Of a stretch of DNA of 64,000 bases, positions 1 through 10,799 are shown piece by piece. Each line of letters opens with the position of its first letter. The first letter of the stretch is position 1. Source of the stretch: Isoetes taiwanensis (Eukaryota; Streptophyta; Lycopodiopsida; Isoetales; Isoetaceae); contig JAJEKV010000032.1 of the NCBI GenBank assembly GCA_021234155.1, positions 10,172,099 to 10,236,098 of the forward strand, in the 5' to 3' direction. The notes under the pieces were generated by a model. It made no database searches, was not told where the DNA came from, and saw nothing but the letters and a program-made list of their open reading frames with translations. Position numbers and translations under genes: made by a program.

Positions 1-2212
1 CGACCCTCAGGGTGCACATGCAGCATTACCCCTGCAAGAAGGCCCAGTGCTGGAAATCACAGATTCGGACGTGGAACAAGGCTTACAGCGTCTTGCCAAT
101 GGGAAATCCACGGACTGGATGGCATGCGGTGCGTAATTGCTTAAGTGGGCGGGGCCGTCCATAATACCGGTCTGACCGCCTTGTTCAACAAGGCATTACA
201 GAAGGCTTCCGATGCGGTGGACCAATAGCGAGTTGTTCCCATCTATAAAGGCGGTGACCCGCCTTGCCCACCAATTACCGAACAATCATGGTCGGTTCGG
301 TGTTTGCAAAATTGCTTCTTTGGGATTCTCGAAAGCGGTTGACGGGTCCGGGCAGAGGCAAAGAGAGATCACGGGCCCTCACCAGGCGGGATTCAGACCC
401 GACACTCAACCATTGACCACATCTTCACATTGCGAAGCTCGGTTGAAGGCAGCAGGAACCGCCGTCGGGATCTATATTGTTGCCGTGGATTTTGCAAAGG
501 CATTTGACACCGTGCCTCGGGAAAAACTATGGGCAAGATTGCGGCGGTTGGGGGTTCCGTTAGATTTGCGAATGCGGTTATGTGAGGCTTTATGAAAGAT
601 GCTCGGGTCGGTTGAAACCGACAAGCCAACCATTTGATAGTAGTATCGGGGTTCGCCCGGGGATGCCCTCTCTCCCCAACATTGTTTGGGCTTTACATTG
701 ATCAATTGAGAGAGGCGGCTTTGCGATAATGGGGCGGCGGGGCTCACCTTCTCTACCGGATCATCAAGCGGTTAATACATGCGATGATGTGGACCTCCTA
801 GCTTACACACCAGCGGACATGCAGCGACATCTCGATGCCCCGGACACATTTTGTCAAGCGATCGATATGCTGGCGTCAACTTGGCCAAGACTAAGGTGGT
901 TTTCATATCATCTTCACGACGGTAGGATCCCCTCCTTCCGATTATCGAGGGCGTAATGTGGAAGTAGCATCCACATACAAATATTTGGGAGTGGAGTTTC
1001 CGTCTACTATGCACCGGGACACATCCATACGGCCACGAAGTTACGGGCGGGTGGAAAGCACTATATGCAATGCAAAACAATAGTCATAGAGCGGAATTGT
1101 ATGATTGGACCCATCGGTCACACCTGTTCAAAGTCTTAGTGGAGCCCTGTCCTTTTATACGGGGTTGAAGCATGGGGCCCAGTGAGTATCCCTCGCTACT
1201 TGGAATGACTTGGGCAAAGTGCAGAAAGCCTTCTTGGTACGAGCACTAGGGGTGAAGTCCACAGTCCCATATCAAATTCTCTGCGTAGAAAGCGAGATTC
1301 TTGCCTCTTCTTAGGAGGGCGGCCCTTGATCGCCACATTGTCTATTTTTCAAAGGTGGTCAACATGGACGATGCTCGTCTTCCAAAACTAGCTTATATCA
1401 TGGCAATGGGGCCACAACGCCTCAAGGCCTCTTTGGAGGGAAAAGAGAGCTCAATGGATGGCTAGATGGAATGTGCGGGAGCCTGCAGGTTCATGCATGT
1501 GCAAGCAGAGGCAAATCGCCATAGCTTGAGGCAATATCTTGACGCTTGCTTCATCAGCAAGCTTTGGGATGCCGGCGCCCTTGAAAGCAGTCAAGACAAA
1601 GACACTACCGGCGCCACATAAATCCCACATTGGAACGAGGCCCACAATGCTACCTCGTGTACCCACTTGCCCATGAAAAGCCTTGAGACTCATTGCCTCC
1701 ATTCGCATTGGGGCACATCATCTTCGAATTGAGACAGCGGATGGATTGGTGAGCCACGTCGGGGCAGTGCTCTGTCAATCTTTGCCAAATGGGAGTCATT
1801 GAGGATGAATCTCATACCCTTCAAAGTTGCCCAAGCATATGATCAAATCCGGACGCCGCGCTATCTTCGAGTTGGTGGGGCCTGGCCGGCCGCTACATGT
1901 GACATTGAGCACGGCATCCGTACGGATGCTAGGATCATACCGGGGAGGTCATGGACATGCGAGATCAGCTATGTCCTCGGGCACGCACTTGACATGTACA
2001 TACACATTTATTTCATGATGATGTATACTTGTACAGTTTGACAGCATTCTTATTACTGCCACGGTTTTTCCCTCGAAAACCCTTCGGGGCGGGGGTTTTT
2101 TAACCCGGACAGTAATAAGTTTGCTGCGCTCCTTCTGGGTCCCATAGGCCGATTGGTCTCAGTGGACGATAAAAAAAACTATTCTATTCTACTATTCTAT
2201 TCTTTCAGCTTT
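1..2212 (+). mobile_element. Decayed LINE (non-LTR retrotransposon), left end outside window
   Basis: Reverse transcriptase motifs can be read on the plus strand across several frames: a VPIYKGGD-like segment near 235, an HQAGFRPD segment near 380, AKAFDTVPREKLW near 490-530 and a GCPLSP-like segment near 660. Frameshifts and stops break it everywhere, so it is a pseudo-element. The 5' part lies outside the window. The 3' end is marked by a short A-run and TTCTA/TATTC pentanucleotide repeats at about 2178-2203, the same tail type as the LINE at 10800-12715. The segment 1000-2170 carries only weak coding traces and presumably the C-terminal region and 3' UTR. The clade is not assigned. Confidence 0.75.
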
Positions 2213-2982
2213 TTATTTATTTACATTTCTGGAGTTAACAATTTGTTCCACAAGGAAGAGTCATCCTAGCATATCCCAAAACTTCAACACTTTTCCCTGA
2301 GTGCTAAGATTCCAATGTATGCCATGTTGAACAGTCATTCAAACCATTGCTAAAAAATTCAATTAAAAAATATGAAGGGTGTCTCAATCGCCTTATGTGG
2401 GAGCATTTGTTAGTATTGACAGCTCTACCAGAAGGCATGGTCCATGCCCATACTGTAAAGAATCTTATGTGGACTACATATAAATTGAACATAACAAGAT
2501 GCATGTGGTAGCTATCAATGCTGCAAAAGTGCATTTCCTCCATCCTTTGCGCACTTGCTTATTTTATTCCTAGGAAGCATGTCCAAAGCAAAATGGTTGC
2601 ACAAAGAATGTCATTTGCTGGGAGATTATGTGAAACTACATTTATATGGTTCTCTTTTATGAATTTCTATTAGACTCTACAATGACTTAGGTAAATGTGC
2701 ACTGTATTCGTCAATGGATTTAACCTTTTGGTGTGCTCTACCATGTTCATTTCCATTATTGTACAACTTAAAAGCTTGTCATGAGAATTCCATTTGATAT
2801 CTGGTCAGAACAATTATGAGCCATGAAGTCTATTAACAAAAAGATATGATTGTGTTATGATTTGTATTGCATCTATTTCAATGCACTAGCAGCCTTTCAG
2901 AAGATATTTCTAAGAAAAAAAGGTTTGATCCAAAGATGATCCATCCAATATCATGTGCCAAAAGTGTGCAGCTCAATAAAAA
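2213..2982. other. Intergenic stretch, nothing recognised
   Basis: AT-rich sequence between the LINE tail and the left LTR of the Copia element. I see no coding region or repeat structure that can be supported. Its last bases, AAAAA at 2978-2982, may be the target-site duplication of the Copia insertion. Confidence 0.5.
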
Positions 2983-3769
2983 TGATAGAATTTATTGAGT
3001 CTACTAGATATTACAAACAAGTTATACTGACAATTTCCTTTAATTCTACTAGCACAAGTAGAAGACAAATCACAACTCAAGTACAACTTGATTGATAGAT
3101 CTACTCACAATCTCAGCAAGATTGAAGTTTAATCAAGAGAGCCAAGATGTGGTCACTCATCTCTTGATTGATCTAACAATTTTTCCCTTTATTTATTTAC
3201 AAAATAAAGCAGCTAAACCATGGTCATTCATAAAATATACTGTAGCAGAAAATATTAAACGAAACACTGTAGCTATAGGATCAAAACAATCATTGTAGCT
3301 CTGCCGTGCTTCCCTAGTTGACCAAATCCACCGCTTCTGCAAAAACCATATCATTGTTAAATGCATTCTTCTTGATTTATCTTCTATCCTCCGACGGTTT
3401 CGGCAGAGGATATGCATTCCAAGCTGGGAATTCATCTGCTTCGAATTATCCCACAGGAATGCTTCTGTTTAAAAGACATATTCAAACCATTGAATAATAT
3501 CTCGACCATTCATAATATATTCCCCCTTGAATATATCTAGGTTGCAACCATTATAACCTATTGCAACCTTGTAATGCTGCAACCCTTGAGGTAATATTCT
3601 TCAACAATGTTTACCCTTCAAGAACCTGCTTAACAGCTCTTATATACACTCACAGTTTGTCCAGTAACTCTGCTTTGCCCATGCATTTAAATAAAGACCT
3701 TGAAAGCTGGTCTTAACCATTATATGGTCCTATCTTTCTTTATATCATCTGAACCTTTAATTTCTATCA
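2983..3769 (-). repeat. Copia 3' LTR (left copy)
   Basis: A 787-bp direct repeat that begins TGATAGAA and ends TTCTATCA, a perfect 8-bp terminal inverted repeat of TG...CA type. It is the downstream LTR because the element runs on the minus strand and the polypurine tract touches its right edge. Open frames within it occur in both LTR copies and are not genes. Confidence 0.95.
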
Positions 3770-4317
3770 TTTCCCCTTCAGATGATATAAATTTACCATT
3801 ATACTGTATTGTATTCCTGAGTTCCTGAAATCTGCCAACAGATAATGCTTTAGTTAGAATGTCTGCAAATTGATCCACTGTTCTAACATAAGTTAGTTGC
3901 ACAAACTTTTTCTCAACCATATCTCGAATAAAATGAAACCTGCATCTCAATGTGTTTAGATCTTTCATGAAGTGCTGGGTTCTTTGTCATAGCAATACAA
4001 CTTGTATTGTCACATAAGATTTGTGTTGGACCTGTTTGTTCATAATTCAGTTCTGCCAACAACCTTCTCTCCCATATTAACTCTTTTGCAAGAAGTGCAG
4101 CTGCATTATATTCAGCCTCAGCACTAGAAAGAGCTATACTGCTTTGTTTTTTGCACTTCCATGCCACTGGAGCTCCTCCCAGAAGTATAATGTAACCTGA
4201 GGTTGATTTTCTTTGGTCCAAATCTCCAGCCCAATCAGAATCACAATATGCTTTCAGAGTTAGGTCATTTGAATTATACATAATCCCAACCTTTAATGTT
4301 CCTTTAAGATATCTCAA
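3720..4317 (-). pseudogene. Copia RNase H region
   Basis: The translated minus strand gives a Copia RNase H domain: RYLKGTLKVGIMY, then AYCDSDWAGD, RKSTSGYI, SSAEAEYNAA and LCDNTSCIAM. The catalytic Asp of DSDWAGD and the Glu of AEAEY are visible. A frameshift near 3950 separates the last segment, which ends with the typical VDQFADILTKAL C-terminus (near 3850). Upstream, 4320-4490 holds the RT-RNase H connection in a broken frame. The region belongs to the defective element at 2983-8901 and has lost continuity with RT. Confidence 0.9.
3770..3780 (-). promoter_or_regulatory. Copia polypurine tract
   Basis: On the minus strand this reads TGAAGGGGAAA, directly abutting the start of the 3' LTR. 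This is the expected position and composition for the plus-strand DNA primer of an LTR retrotransposon. Confidence 0.85.
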
Positions 4318-4329
4318 AATTCTCTTAGC

Positions 4330-4798
4330 AGCTACCCAATGTTTCTTTACCAGGATTGTTGTTGTATCTGCTTAATAAATTGACACCAAATGCTATATCA
4401 GGCCTTGTGCAGTTTGCTAGATAAGACAAACATCCAATTAAGGATCTGTATGGAATCTTCTCCATTTGCTTCTTCTCTGCAATTGTTTATGGACACATCA
4501 AAGCTGATATTTTATGGCCTGGTACCAGTGGAGTGTTTGCAATGTTGCAATCACTCATGTCAAATTTTTTAAGCATGTTGACAATTTGTGTTTCTTGGTT
4601 CAAAGTCAACAGTTTGTTTACTCGATCTCGAACCACTTCAATTCCCAAAAATCTTTTTAATTCTCCCAAATCTGTCATTTGAAACCTTTTCTTTAACAAT
4701 TCTTTGCAATGAATCATAATATTGTCATCCACATACAAGCCAATAATGCACCAATGTTCACAATCTACATATCTGTATAAATTTCCATCACATAACAA
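4330..4798 (-). pseudogene. Copia reverse transcriptase, C-terminal part only
   Basis: The LYVDD catalytic motif is followed by RFQMTDLGELKRFLGIEV, a classic Copia RT palm/thumb signature. The N-terminal half of RT, with the KARLVAKG-like and TFAPV-like blocks, is missing. The reading frame passes from the integrase-RT linker (ending at about 4790 in TFDEAV) almost directly into the segment before YVDD. That is an internal deletion of roughly 100-150 codons, inferred from the usual family length. Confidence 0.85.
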
Positions 4799-5306
4799 TT
4801 ACAGCTTCATCAAATGTGGCTGGAACAGTATCTGTTTCTAGAACCAAAATGTCAAATACAGAATTAACTTCAAAGATTTCATGCCTTTTGCTTTTTCCAG
4901 TTTCTCTTCTGCCATATAACTCTGTTTGCAATTTAGCTTCATCAGCTAAAACTTGAGCTTCTGTTCTTCTTTTCTTCCTTTGTTTTCTTTCATGTGCTAT
5001 TACTTGTGCTTGTTCCACCAATTCTTCATGCTCAGCTTCAGGTTCAATTTCTTCAGTTTGATCCGAGCCTTCTTGTTGTTCATCCCCTGAATTATCTTCA
5101 TTATCACTATCATCAAACATTTGTTGATCCTGTAACATCTGTTGATCCTGTAAGACATGAGAAGTTTGTCCAATATCTTCTGCAACAACAGTGTCAGCAC
5201 TTTTCACATCTATGTCAGCAACTCTTTTATTTACATTGGGAATTGCTTTGTAATATTTTTCCTCATCAAACACTACATCTCTACTGATCAGTATTTTTCT
5301 GTGCAA
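4788..5306 (-). pseudogene. Copia integrase C-terminus and acidic linker to RT
   Basis: This open segment starts with RKILISRDVVFDE, the standard Copia motif after the integrase core. It continues into a low-complexity acidic linker with a tandem LQDQQM duplication and DNEDNSGDE, then a Lys/Arg-rich stretch. It ends at the edge of the RT deletion. It is continuous, in the restored sense, with integrase sequence at 5307-5474 (GKVPNYEHLRSYGC-like) across the adjacent LINE insertion. Confidence 0.85.
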
Positions 5307-6793
5307 AGGATCATATAGCCTATAGCCTTTTGAGTTGGCATCATACCCTACTAAGTAAGCTATACAAGCACGATCATCAAGTTTTTTCCTTATCTCTTCA
5401 GGTACATGAACAAAAGCCAGACATCCATACGACCTTAAATGCTCATAGTTTGGAACTTTACCTGACCACAGTGTTCCTTTTGTGTTTTTTTTTTTTTTGA
5501 AGAACGTGTTTTACTTCATATTATACACTCAAAATATTACAAAGTACTTCCAGAAGTAAGAAATGTCCCTGAAGCATCAATCACTTTTAGATGATCACTC
5601 CATATTGGAATTTTAATACGATCATGCCAATTGGAGATCTGAAAGCAATTATACAACTTCTTACGAATTTCTTGAAGCACCACCTGAGAAGAAATACGCT
5701 TATCATAAAAGACCTTTCTTCGCCTTCGCTTCCATACACTCCATATTAGCCAAGACTTTGCCATGTGAAATGCAATCCTTTTAGAAGCAGTCCACTGATT
5801 TGGATAAATACCCAAAAGAAAGTGCTGACTATCCAAAGATACTCCAAAAAGAGAATGCAGCCAGGACCTAAGACTAAGCTCTGCACACAAATATAAACAG
5901 TGCTCCAATGTTTCAATGCACCGCTCACACATTGGGAGTGGGCTTACTCCCGGCTTAAAGCGATGAACTATCTGATTAACTCTCAAAGAGCGATGAATCA
6001 CCTACCAAAGAGCGATGAATCCTTTTGTGCTTATTGAGGGCAGCATGTTTTGAATATAGACTGCAGTTCTGACAGCTTCATCCCACAAGAAATTAGGTAA
6101 CCCTGAAAATTTCAACATTGATCTGACAGCATTTAACAATGTTCTATTTTTTCTTTCTGCCATCCCATTTTGTTGAGGTGAATACCTGCATGTCAACTGT
6201 CTTTTAATGCCACGTTTAGCACAAAACAATTTGAATTCACCTGACAAATATTCTTCTCCTTTGTCAGACCTTATACATTTAACTTTCCTTCCAGTTTCTA
6301 GTTCAACATCTGCTATAAACAATTTTAGAGCATCAAAAGCTTGGTCTTTGTTTTTCAGAAGATAGCATTTTGTTTTCCTGCTAAAATCATCTATAAATGT
6401 TATAAAGTATTTGTTTTGTCTCATACTTGTAATATTAATTGGTCCACACAAATCTGTATGGATTAAATCCAGCACTCCTTTTGCCCTTTTAGCAAATTTC
6501 TTAAATGGCAATCTTGTTTGCTTGCCAAATTGACAACCAGCACATAACCCTTTTCTTTCATCTTCCTTGGCTGTTATAAGCCTATTTTTGGCCAGCAAAT
6601 CTATGCTTTTCATATTTGTATGGCATAATCTAGTATGCCAAGTTTCCTTGGTTGGTAATTCAATAATATTGATACATGGATCTTTTTCTTTTTGAAATCC
6701 AAATAAGTTACCAATCCTCCTTCCAATGAATCTTAAAATATTATTGTAATATATTTTGCACTCAAGTTTCTCAAATACAACTTTGATCAACAA
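5307..6793 (-). pseudogene. Copia integrase, split by the LINE insertion
   Basis: The segment 6793-6030 holds the zinc-binding H-H-C-C region (WHTRLCHTNMKSI...CAGCQFGK) and the catalytic core. The core shows the first Asp in HTDLCGP, the second in IRSDKGEEY and the Glu in QQNGMAERKNR. The continuation lies at 5474-5307 on the far side of the nested LINE and keeps typical post-core sequence (LRSYGCLAFVHVP). Apart from the insertion the domain is well preserved, which agrees with the low LTR divergence. Confidence 0.92.
5485..6019 (-). mobile_element. 5'-truncated LINE inserted in the Copia integrase gene
   Basis: A run of T at 5485-5498 is the poly(A) tail of a minus-strand LINE. Upstream, a 154-residue open frame (6001-5537) contains a CERCIETLEHCLYLC zinc-binding motif followed by W-rich sequence (SWLIWSVWKRR). 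This is the zf-RVT-type C-terminal domain of plant L1-like LINEs. Only the last ~0.5 kb of the LINE is present. The 10-bp sequence TCCTTTTGTG occurs at 5475-5484 and again at 6020-6029, a clean target-site duplication. Removing the insert restores the Copia integrase reading frame. Confidence 0.93.
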
Positions 6794-7240
6794 GTTGGCA
6801 AACAGATATCAAGTTCCTCACTAAATTTGGAACACACAAGACTTCCTTAAGCATCACACTTTTTCCTTGCAAATCAAAAATTTCTAACACCCCTGTGTCT
6901 TTAATTTCCTGTACTCCACCATCTCCAAGCTGAACTTGACCACCTCTTCTTTTCCATTCTTTTAATAATTTAACATCATGTACTACTGTTTTTTCTGCTT
7001 ATGAATCTATAATAAGAAACTTGCTGTCAAATTTATCCATATTTTGAGAAATATTAAGCAGATTTGTTACCTCAATAGTGTCATCTGGATTCTCTTCCTC
7101 CACCTTTGTATCTTCAACAATGTTGACACTAGAGCCTCCTTTGAATCTTCCTCGACCTCTTGTAAAACTTTTGCCTCAACCTTTTTCTTTACCTCCAATA
7201 CCTTTTGGGCTTGGACAATTCACAGCTAGATGCCCTTTTC
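6794..7240 (-). pseudogene. Copia protease region, inactivated
   Basis: On the minus strand the sequence reads FLIID, then S, stop, A, where Copia proteases have DSGA, at about 6995-7015. A downstream stretch (VLCVPNLVRNLISVCQL, near 6790-6860) is the conserved C-terminal part of the Copia protease. The stop in the active-site motif and the frame breaks on either side make this part non-functional. Confidence 0.75.
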
Positions 7241-7242
7241 CA

Positions 7243-8085
7243 TCACAAATTAAAACATTTAAATATTTTACCTTCATTTGGACATTCAGACTTCAAGTGT
7301 CCATATTGGTTACATGTGAAACATGGTCCCAATCTTTCTCCCTTTCCAAAATTTGAGCTTCCCCTTCTCCTTTGCTTCCCTGCATACAACAACTCAACAG
7401 AATGTTCCTCATCATCTTGCACACCTTTAGTCTGCTCAAACTCAGTTCTAATCATCCTCACAGCATGTTCTTTTGAAGTTGCTATGTTTCTAATCAATGT
7501 TGCCAGGTGTGTATTATGAGAAACTGCTCTGGACAATGCTAGAATTTGATATTGATCACTCAGAACATTTCCAGCCCCTTCTAGATCTGCAACAATTGAG
7601 TCAAATTTTTCTAGAAAATCTGTCAGATTATCTTTCTCAAATAATTTTAATTTCCTCAATTGTTGTTCTAACAAGTCAATTTGAGAAGAACTTTTAATTT
7701 CATATTGACTTACCAAATATTGCCACATCTCATGTGGTTTCATCCCTCTCAATCTCAGCTTTAAAGCAGTACCAACCTTGCTCAGAATAATTGCTTGAGC
7801 CTCCTTTACCTTTGTTTCATCTGGAACACTTCTTGCTGAAGTAGGAGATCCCCCTGATTGAGTAGACCCTGCAGCATCTCCACTTGGTCCACTTGTACTA
7901 ACACCAGGGCTGGAGCCTCCAGAACTTGCTGCGGCTGTGACTCTGGCTTGGCTGCCATCTATTAAATACCACAAGTTCTCAAACTCAATAACAGATTTAA
8001 TACTCTTCTTCCAGACTTGAAAGCCTGTGTCACCCTTAAATACTTCGATCTGGTTTAACAAGTTAGCTGCAAATCTAGTAGACAT
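7243..8085 (-). pseudogene. Copia gag
   Basis: A 281-codon open frame starts with ATG at 8085 (MSTRFAANLLN), 19 bp inside the PBS. It contains the UBN2/DUF4219-type gag core (FKGDTGFQVWKKSI; MWQYLVSQYE; DLLEQQLRKLKLFE) and ends in a CCHC zinc knuckle, CFTCNQYGHLKSEC. A Ser/Gly/Pro-rich insert (SSGGSSPGVSTSG) lies near residues 58-80. The frame closes soon after the knuckle, before protease. Gag packages RNA in the virus-like particle; this copy looks intact apart from losing its link to pol. Confidence 0.9.
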
Positions 8086-8103
8086 AGTAACCAAGCAACC
8101 TGT

Positions 8104-8115
8104 GCTCTGATACCA
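8104..8115 (-). promoter_or_regulatory. Copia primer binding site (initiator Met tRNA)
   Basis: The minus strand reads TGGTATCAGAGC two bases inside the 5' LTR. This is the standard plant Copia PBS, complementary to the 3' end of initiator tRNA-Met. It proves the element orientation and marks 8117-8901 as the 5' LTR. Confidence 0.97.
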
Positions 8116-8116
8116 A

Positions 8117-8901
8117 TGATAGAATTTATTGAGTCTACTAGATATTACAAACAAGTTATACTGACAATTTCCTTTAATTCTACTAGCACAAGTAGAAGAC
8201 AAATCACAACTCAAGTACAACTTGATTGATAGATCTACTCACAATCTCAGCAAGATTGAAGTTTAATCAAAAGAGCCAAGATGTGGTCACTCATCTCTTG
8301 ATTGATCTAACAATTTTTTCCTTTATTTATTTACAAAATGAAGCAGCTAAACCATGGTCATTCATAAAATATACTGTAGCAGAAAATATTAAACGAAACA
8401 CTGTAGCTATAGGATCGAAACAATCACTGTAGCTCTGTCGTGCTTCCCTAGTTGACCAAATCCACCGCTTCTGCAAAAACCAGATCATTGTTAAATGCAT
8501 TCTTCTTGATTTATCTTCTATCCTCCGACGGTTTCGGCAGAGGATATGCATTCCAAGCTGGGAATTCATCTGCTTCGAATTATCCCACAGGAATGCTTCT
8601 GTTTAAAAGACATATTCAAACCATTGAATAATATCTCGACCATTCATAATATATTCCCCCTTGAATATATCGAGGTTGCAACCATTATAACCTATTGCAA
8701 CCTTGTAATGCTGCAACCCTTGAGGTAATATTCTTCAACAATGTTTACCCTTCAAGAACCTGCTTAACAGCTCTTATATACACTCACAGTTTGTCCAGTA
8801 ACTTTGCTTTGCCCATGCATTTAAATAAAGACCTTGAAAGCTGGTCTTAACCATTATATGGTCTTATCTTTCTTTATATCATCTGAACCTTTAATTTCTA
8901 T
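8117..8901 (-). repeat. Copia 5' LTR (right copy)
   Basis: Direct repeat of 2983-3769, starting TGATAGAA. Its outer end stops at TTTCTAT; the last CA of the left copy is replaced by an A-run, so the outermost two bases are lost. As the 5' LTR on the minus strand it should carry the element promoter. Confidence 0.94.
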
Positions 8902-8962
8902 AAAAAAAAAATTGTTTAAAGAAGCCAAAGTCCATATATACACTAGTTTATAGGCTATGCTA

Positions 8963-9802
8963 TTATACATCAACATCTTTCACTTCTCTTTCATTGGAAT
9001 ATTTGCTTGTGAGATAGTTGCATATGGATGTAAAAGCAGACATGGTTGTATCTTCATGGACAGTCGTTCCAGCAGACACCATCTTGCACTTGCATCATTC
9101 TGCACTGATCAGAATTTCAGTATCAGCAACATTAAAATCATTGTTTTCCACCATTGGAGAACTAAGTATAGTGTCTAATGGTTTAGGGCTAGACATCCAA
9201 TTAGTGCAATCCTGTAACAAGAAGTTCCTAGCAGTTATTGAGAGCCCATCAAGTTCAAAATACCGAACTGTGTCTGTGAAGGCAATGCAGCTGAATCTTT
9301 CAAGAACCTCATCCTTACTTTCTTGGAGCAGAGTGCAGGCATTGATTCCACCATAAGAATGTGCTACCAGCAAAAAGCGCTCTGCAGGCAAAACTTTTAT
9401 AATAGTATCCCATGCATATATGACATGCATATCTGAAGAACTGTTGAAGGGGATATCGAAGGTTCCCTTAGTTGTTTCAACACTGTTCAAATTAGGATTC
9501 AGCACCACCACACCAATTTCATTCTGACTAGCCCAGGTTAAAAAGGGCAACACACTACCGGAATTTAAAGAATCATTAATACAAAGTTTCATAGCCCATT
9601 GCCCTGCCGCGACTCGCCCTGTTCCACATAAAAGAATAAGTACTGTCTTGGATGTATGAGCAGTTGAAGAGACAAAGATAGGACATTGCAACTGATGTTC
9701 TATTTCTTCAATATCCTCAATTTCTTGCGCATTCTCATTCTTCCAAGATGTTTGATCTTTCGAGGTGGGAAGATTTACTCTGTTCATGCCCACCAAATCC
9801 AT
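8963..9802 (-). pseudogene. Arb2/FAM172-domain protein fragment, one in-frame stop
   Basis: One frame from the ATG at 9802 encodes an alpha/beta-hydrolase-like Arb2 domain. It shows VLILLCGTGRVAAGQWA, then IGVVVLNPNLN and FLLVAHSYGGINA, the nucleophile-elbow-like motif of the family. A TGA at 9095-9097 interrupts the frame, but the same frame continues through the conserved VSAGTTVHEDTTM block to a TAA at 8963, so the C-terminus is still recognisable. Family members (fission yeast Arb2, animal FAM172A) act in RNA-directed silencing or cotranscriptional regulation; that is family knowledge. No introns are visible. It lies head to head with the ABCG fragment with almost no gap and no promoter. 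Confidence 0.7.
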
Positions 9803-9844
9803 AAAGCCTCTCGTGATGTTTAATGATGGTATACAGATCTACAC

Positions 9845-10716
9845 AACAAGATCTTTTCAACGTCATAGGAGCTGCTTATGCATCTACAATGTTTCTTGGA
9901 ATTTAATAACTTTGCTAGTGTCCAGCCAGTTGTATCTACAGAACGAGCAGTCTTTTACAGGGAAAGAGCAGCAGGAATGTATGCTGCGTTGCCATATGGC
10001 TTGGCACAGGTATATTAAAATGAAGTGTTTCTGTATCCAAATGTGGCTCTGCCAGTGGTTTCAGAGGTCTATATGAAGTATGTCATTCAATAAGCTTGTT
10101 GCTTGGCAGGTAATTATTGAGGTGCCATATATTTTTAGACAGACAATTCTATATGCCTCTATCACATATTCAATGATCAGCTTTGAATGGAAAGCATTGG
10201 TATTGCTTTACAATGTTCTTCACTTTCATGTACTTCACATATTATGGAATGATGGCAGTGTCACTGACACCAAATTACAACATGGCTGCCATAATGGCAT
10301 CCTCGTTCTATGCATTATTCAACCTCTTTGCCGGGTTTATCATACCCAAACCGGCAAGACATGGATATTTTGATTATACAATAGGTCCTATAACTGTATT
10401 CATCCATGTGCAGAGAATTCCAAAATAGTGGATATGGTATTACTGGGTCTGCCCAGTAGCATGGACGATATATGGATTAATAGTTTCTCAGTATGGTGAC
10501 GTCACAGATCTTCTTCAAATACCAGGGGAACAAACCATACTTGTAAAAGATTTTGTGAGAAGTTTCTTTGGATATGATCGTGCTTTTCTCGGAGTTGTTG
10601 CTGCTGTACTGGCTGGGTTCATCTTATTCTTCTCCTTCGTCTTTATAATCTGCATTAAGTGTTTGAACTTTCAGCAGAGATCAACAAATCTCGTACCTGT
10701 GATAGAAATGTTATGA
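9845..10716 (+). pseudogene. PDR-type ABCG transporter, 3' fragment
   Basis: The second transmembrane half of a pleiotropic-drug-resistance ABCG protein is recognisable: [88 protein letters not shown] and the terminal FFGYDRAFLGVVAAVLAGF. The bases between GLAQ (about 10010) and VIIEVP (about 10110) look like an intron with GT and AG ends. Defects are a frameshift and stops after TMFLGI (about 9905), a ~20-codon insertion after IPKP, and a TAG in place of a conserved Trp near 10426. The ATP-binding cassettes and first membrane half are absent, so it cannot transport. Confidence 0.85.
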
Positions 10717-10799
10717 ACTATTGGTCATTGTACCTCTAAAGCTTTGTCATTCGAAAAAAAAATTGCACTTCTAAAGCAGCAAAATGGTTTGGAAAAGTA

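Larger units (their letters stand above)
2983..8901 (-). mobile_element. Ty1/Copia LTR retrotransposon, full span, defective
   Basis: Two long direct repeats (2983-3769 and 8117-8901) flank an internal region with Copia domain order on the minus strand: gag with zinc knuckle, protease remnant, integrase, partial reverse transcriptase and RNase H. A primer binding site complementary to initiator-Met tRNA and a polypurine tract sit at the expected junctions. The LTRs differ at about ten positions by eye, so the insertion is fairly recent. The element cannot be autonomous: the protease motif holds a stop, the N-terminal half of RT is deleted near 4790, gag and pol are frameshifted, and a LINE is inserted at 5485-6019. 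An AAAAA target duplication is plausible (2978-2982; A-run from 8902). Confidence 0.95.

Noticed and set aside
3092-8569. Matching 68- and 80-codon frames in both Copia LTRs
   Set aside because: They are non-coding LTR sequence duplicated by the element structure.
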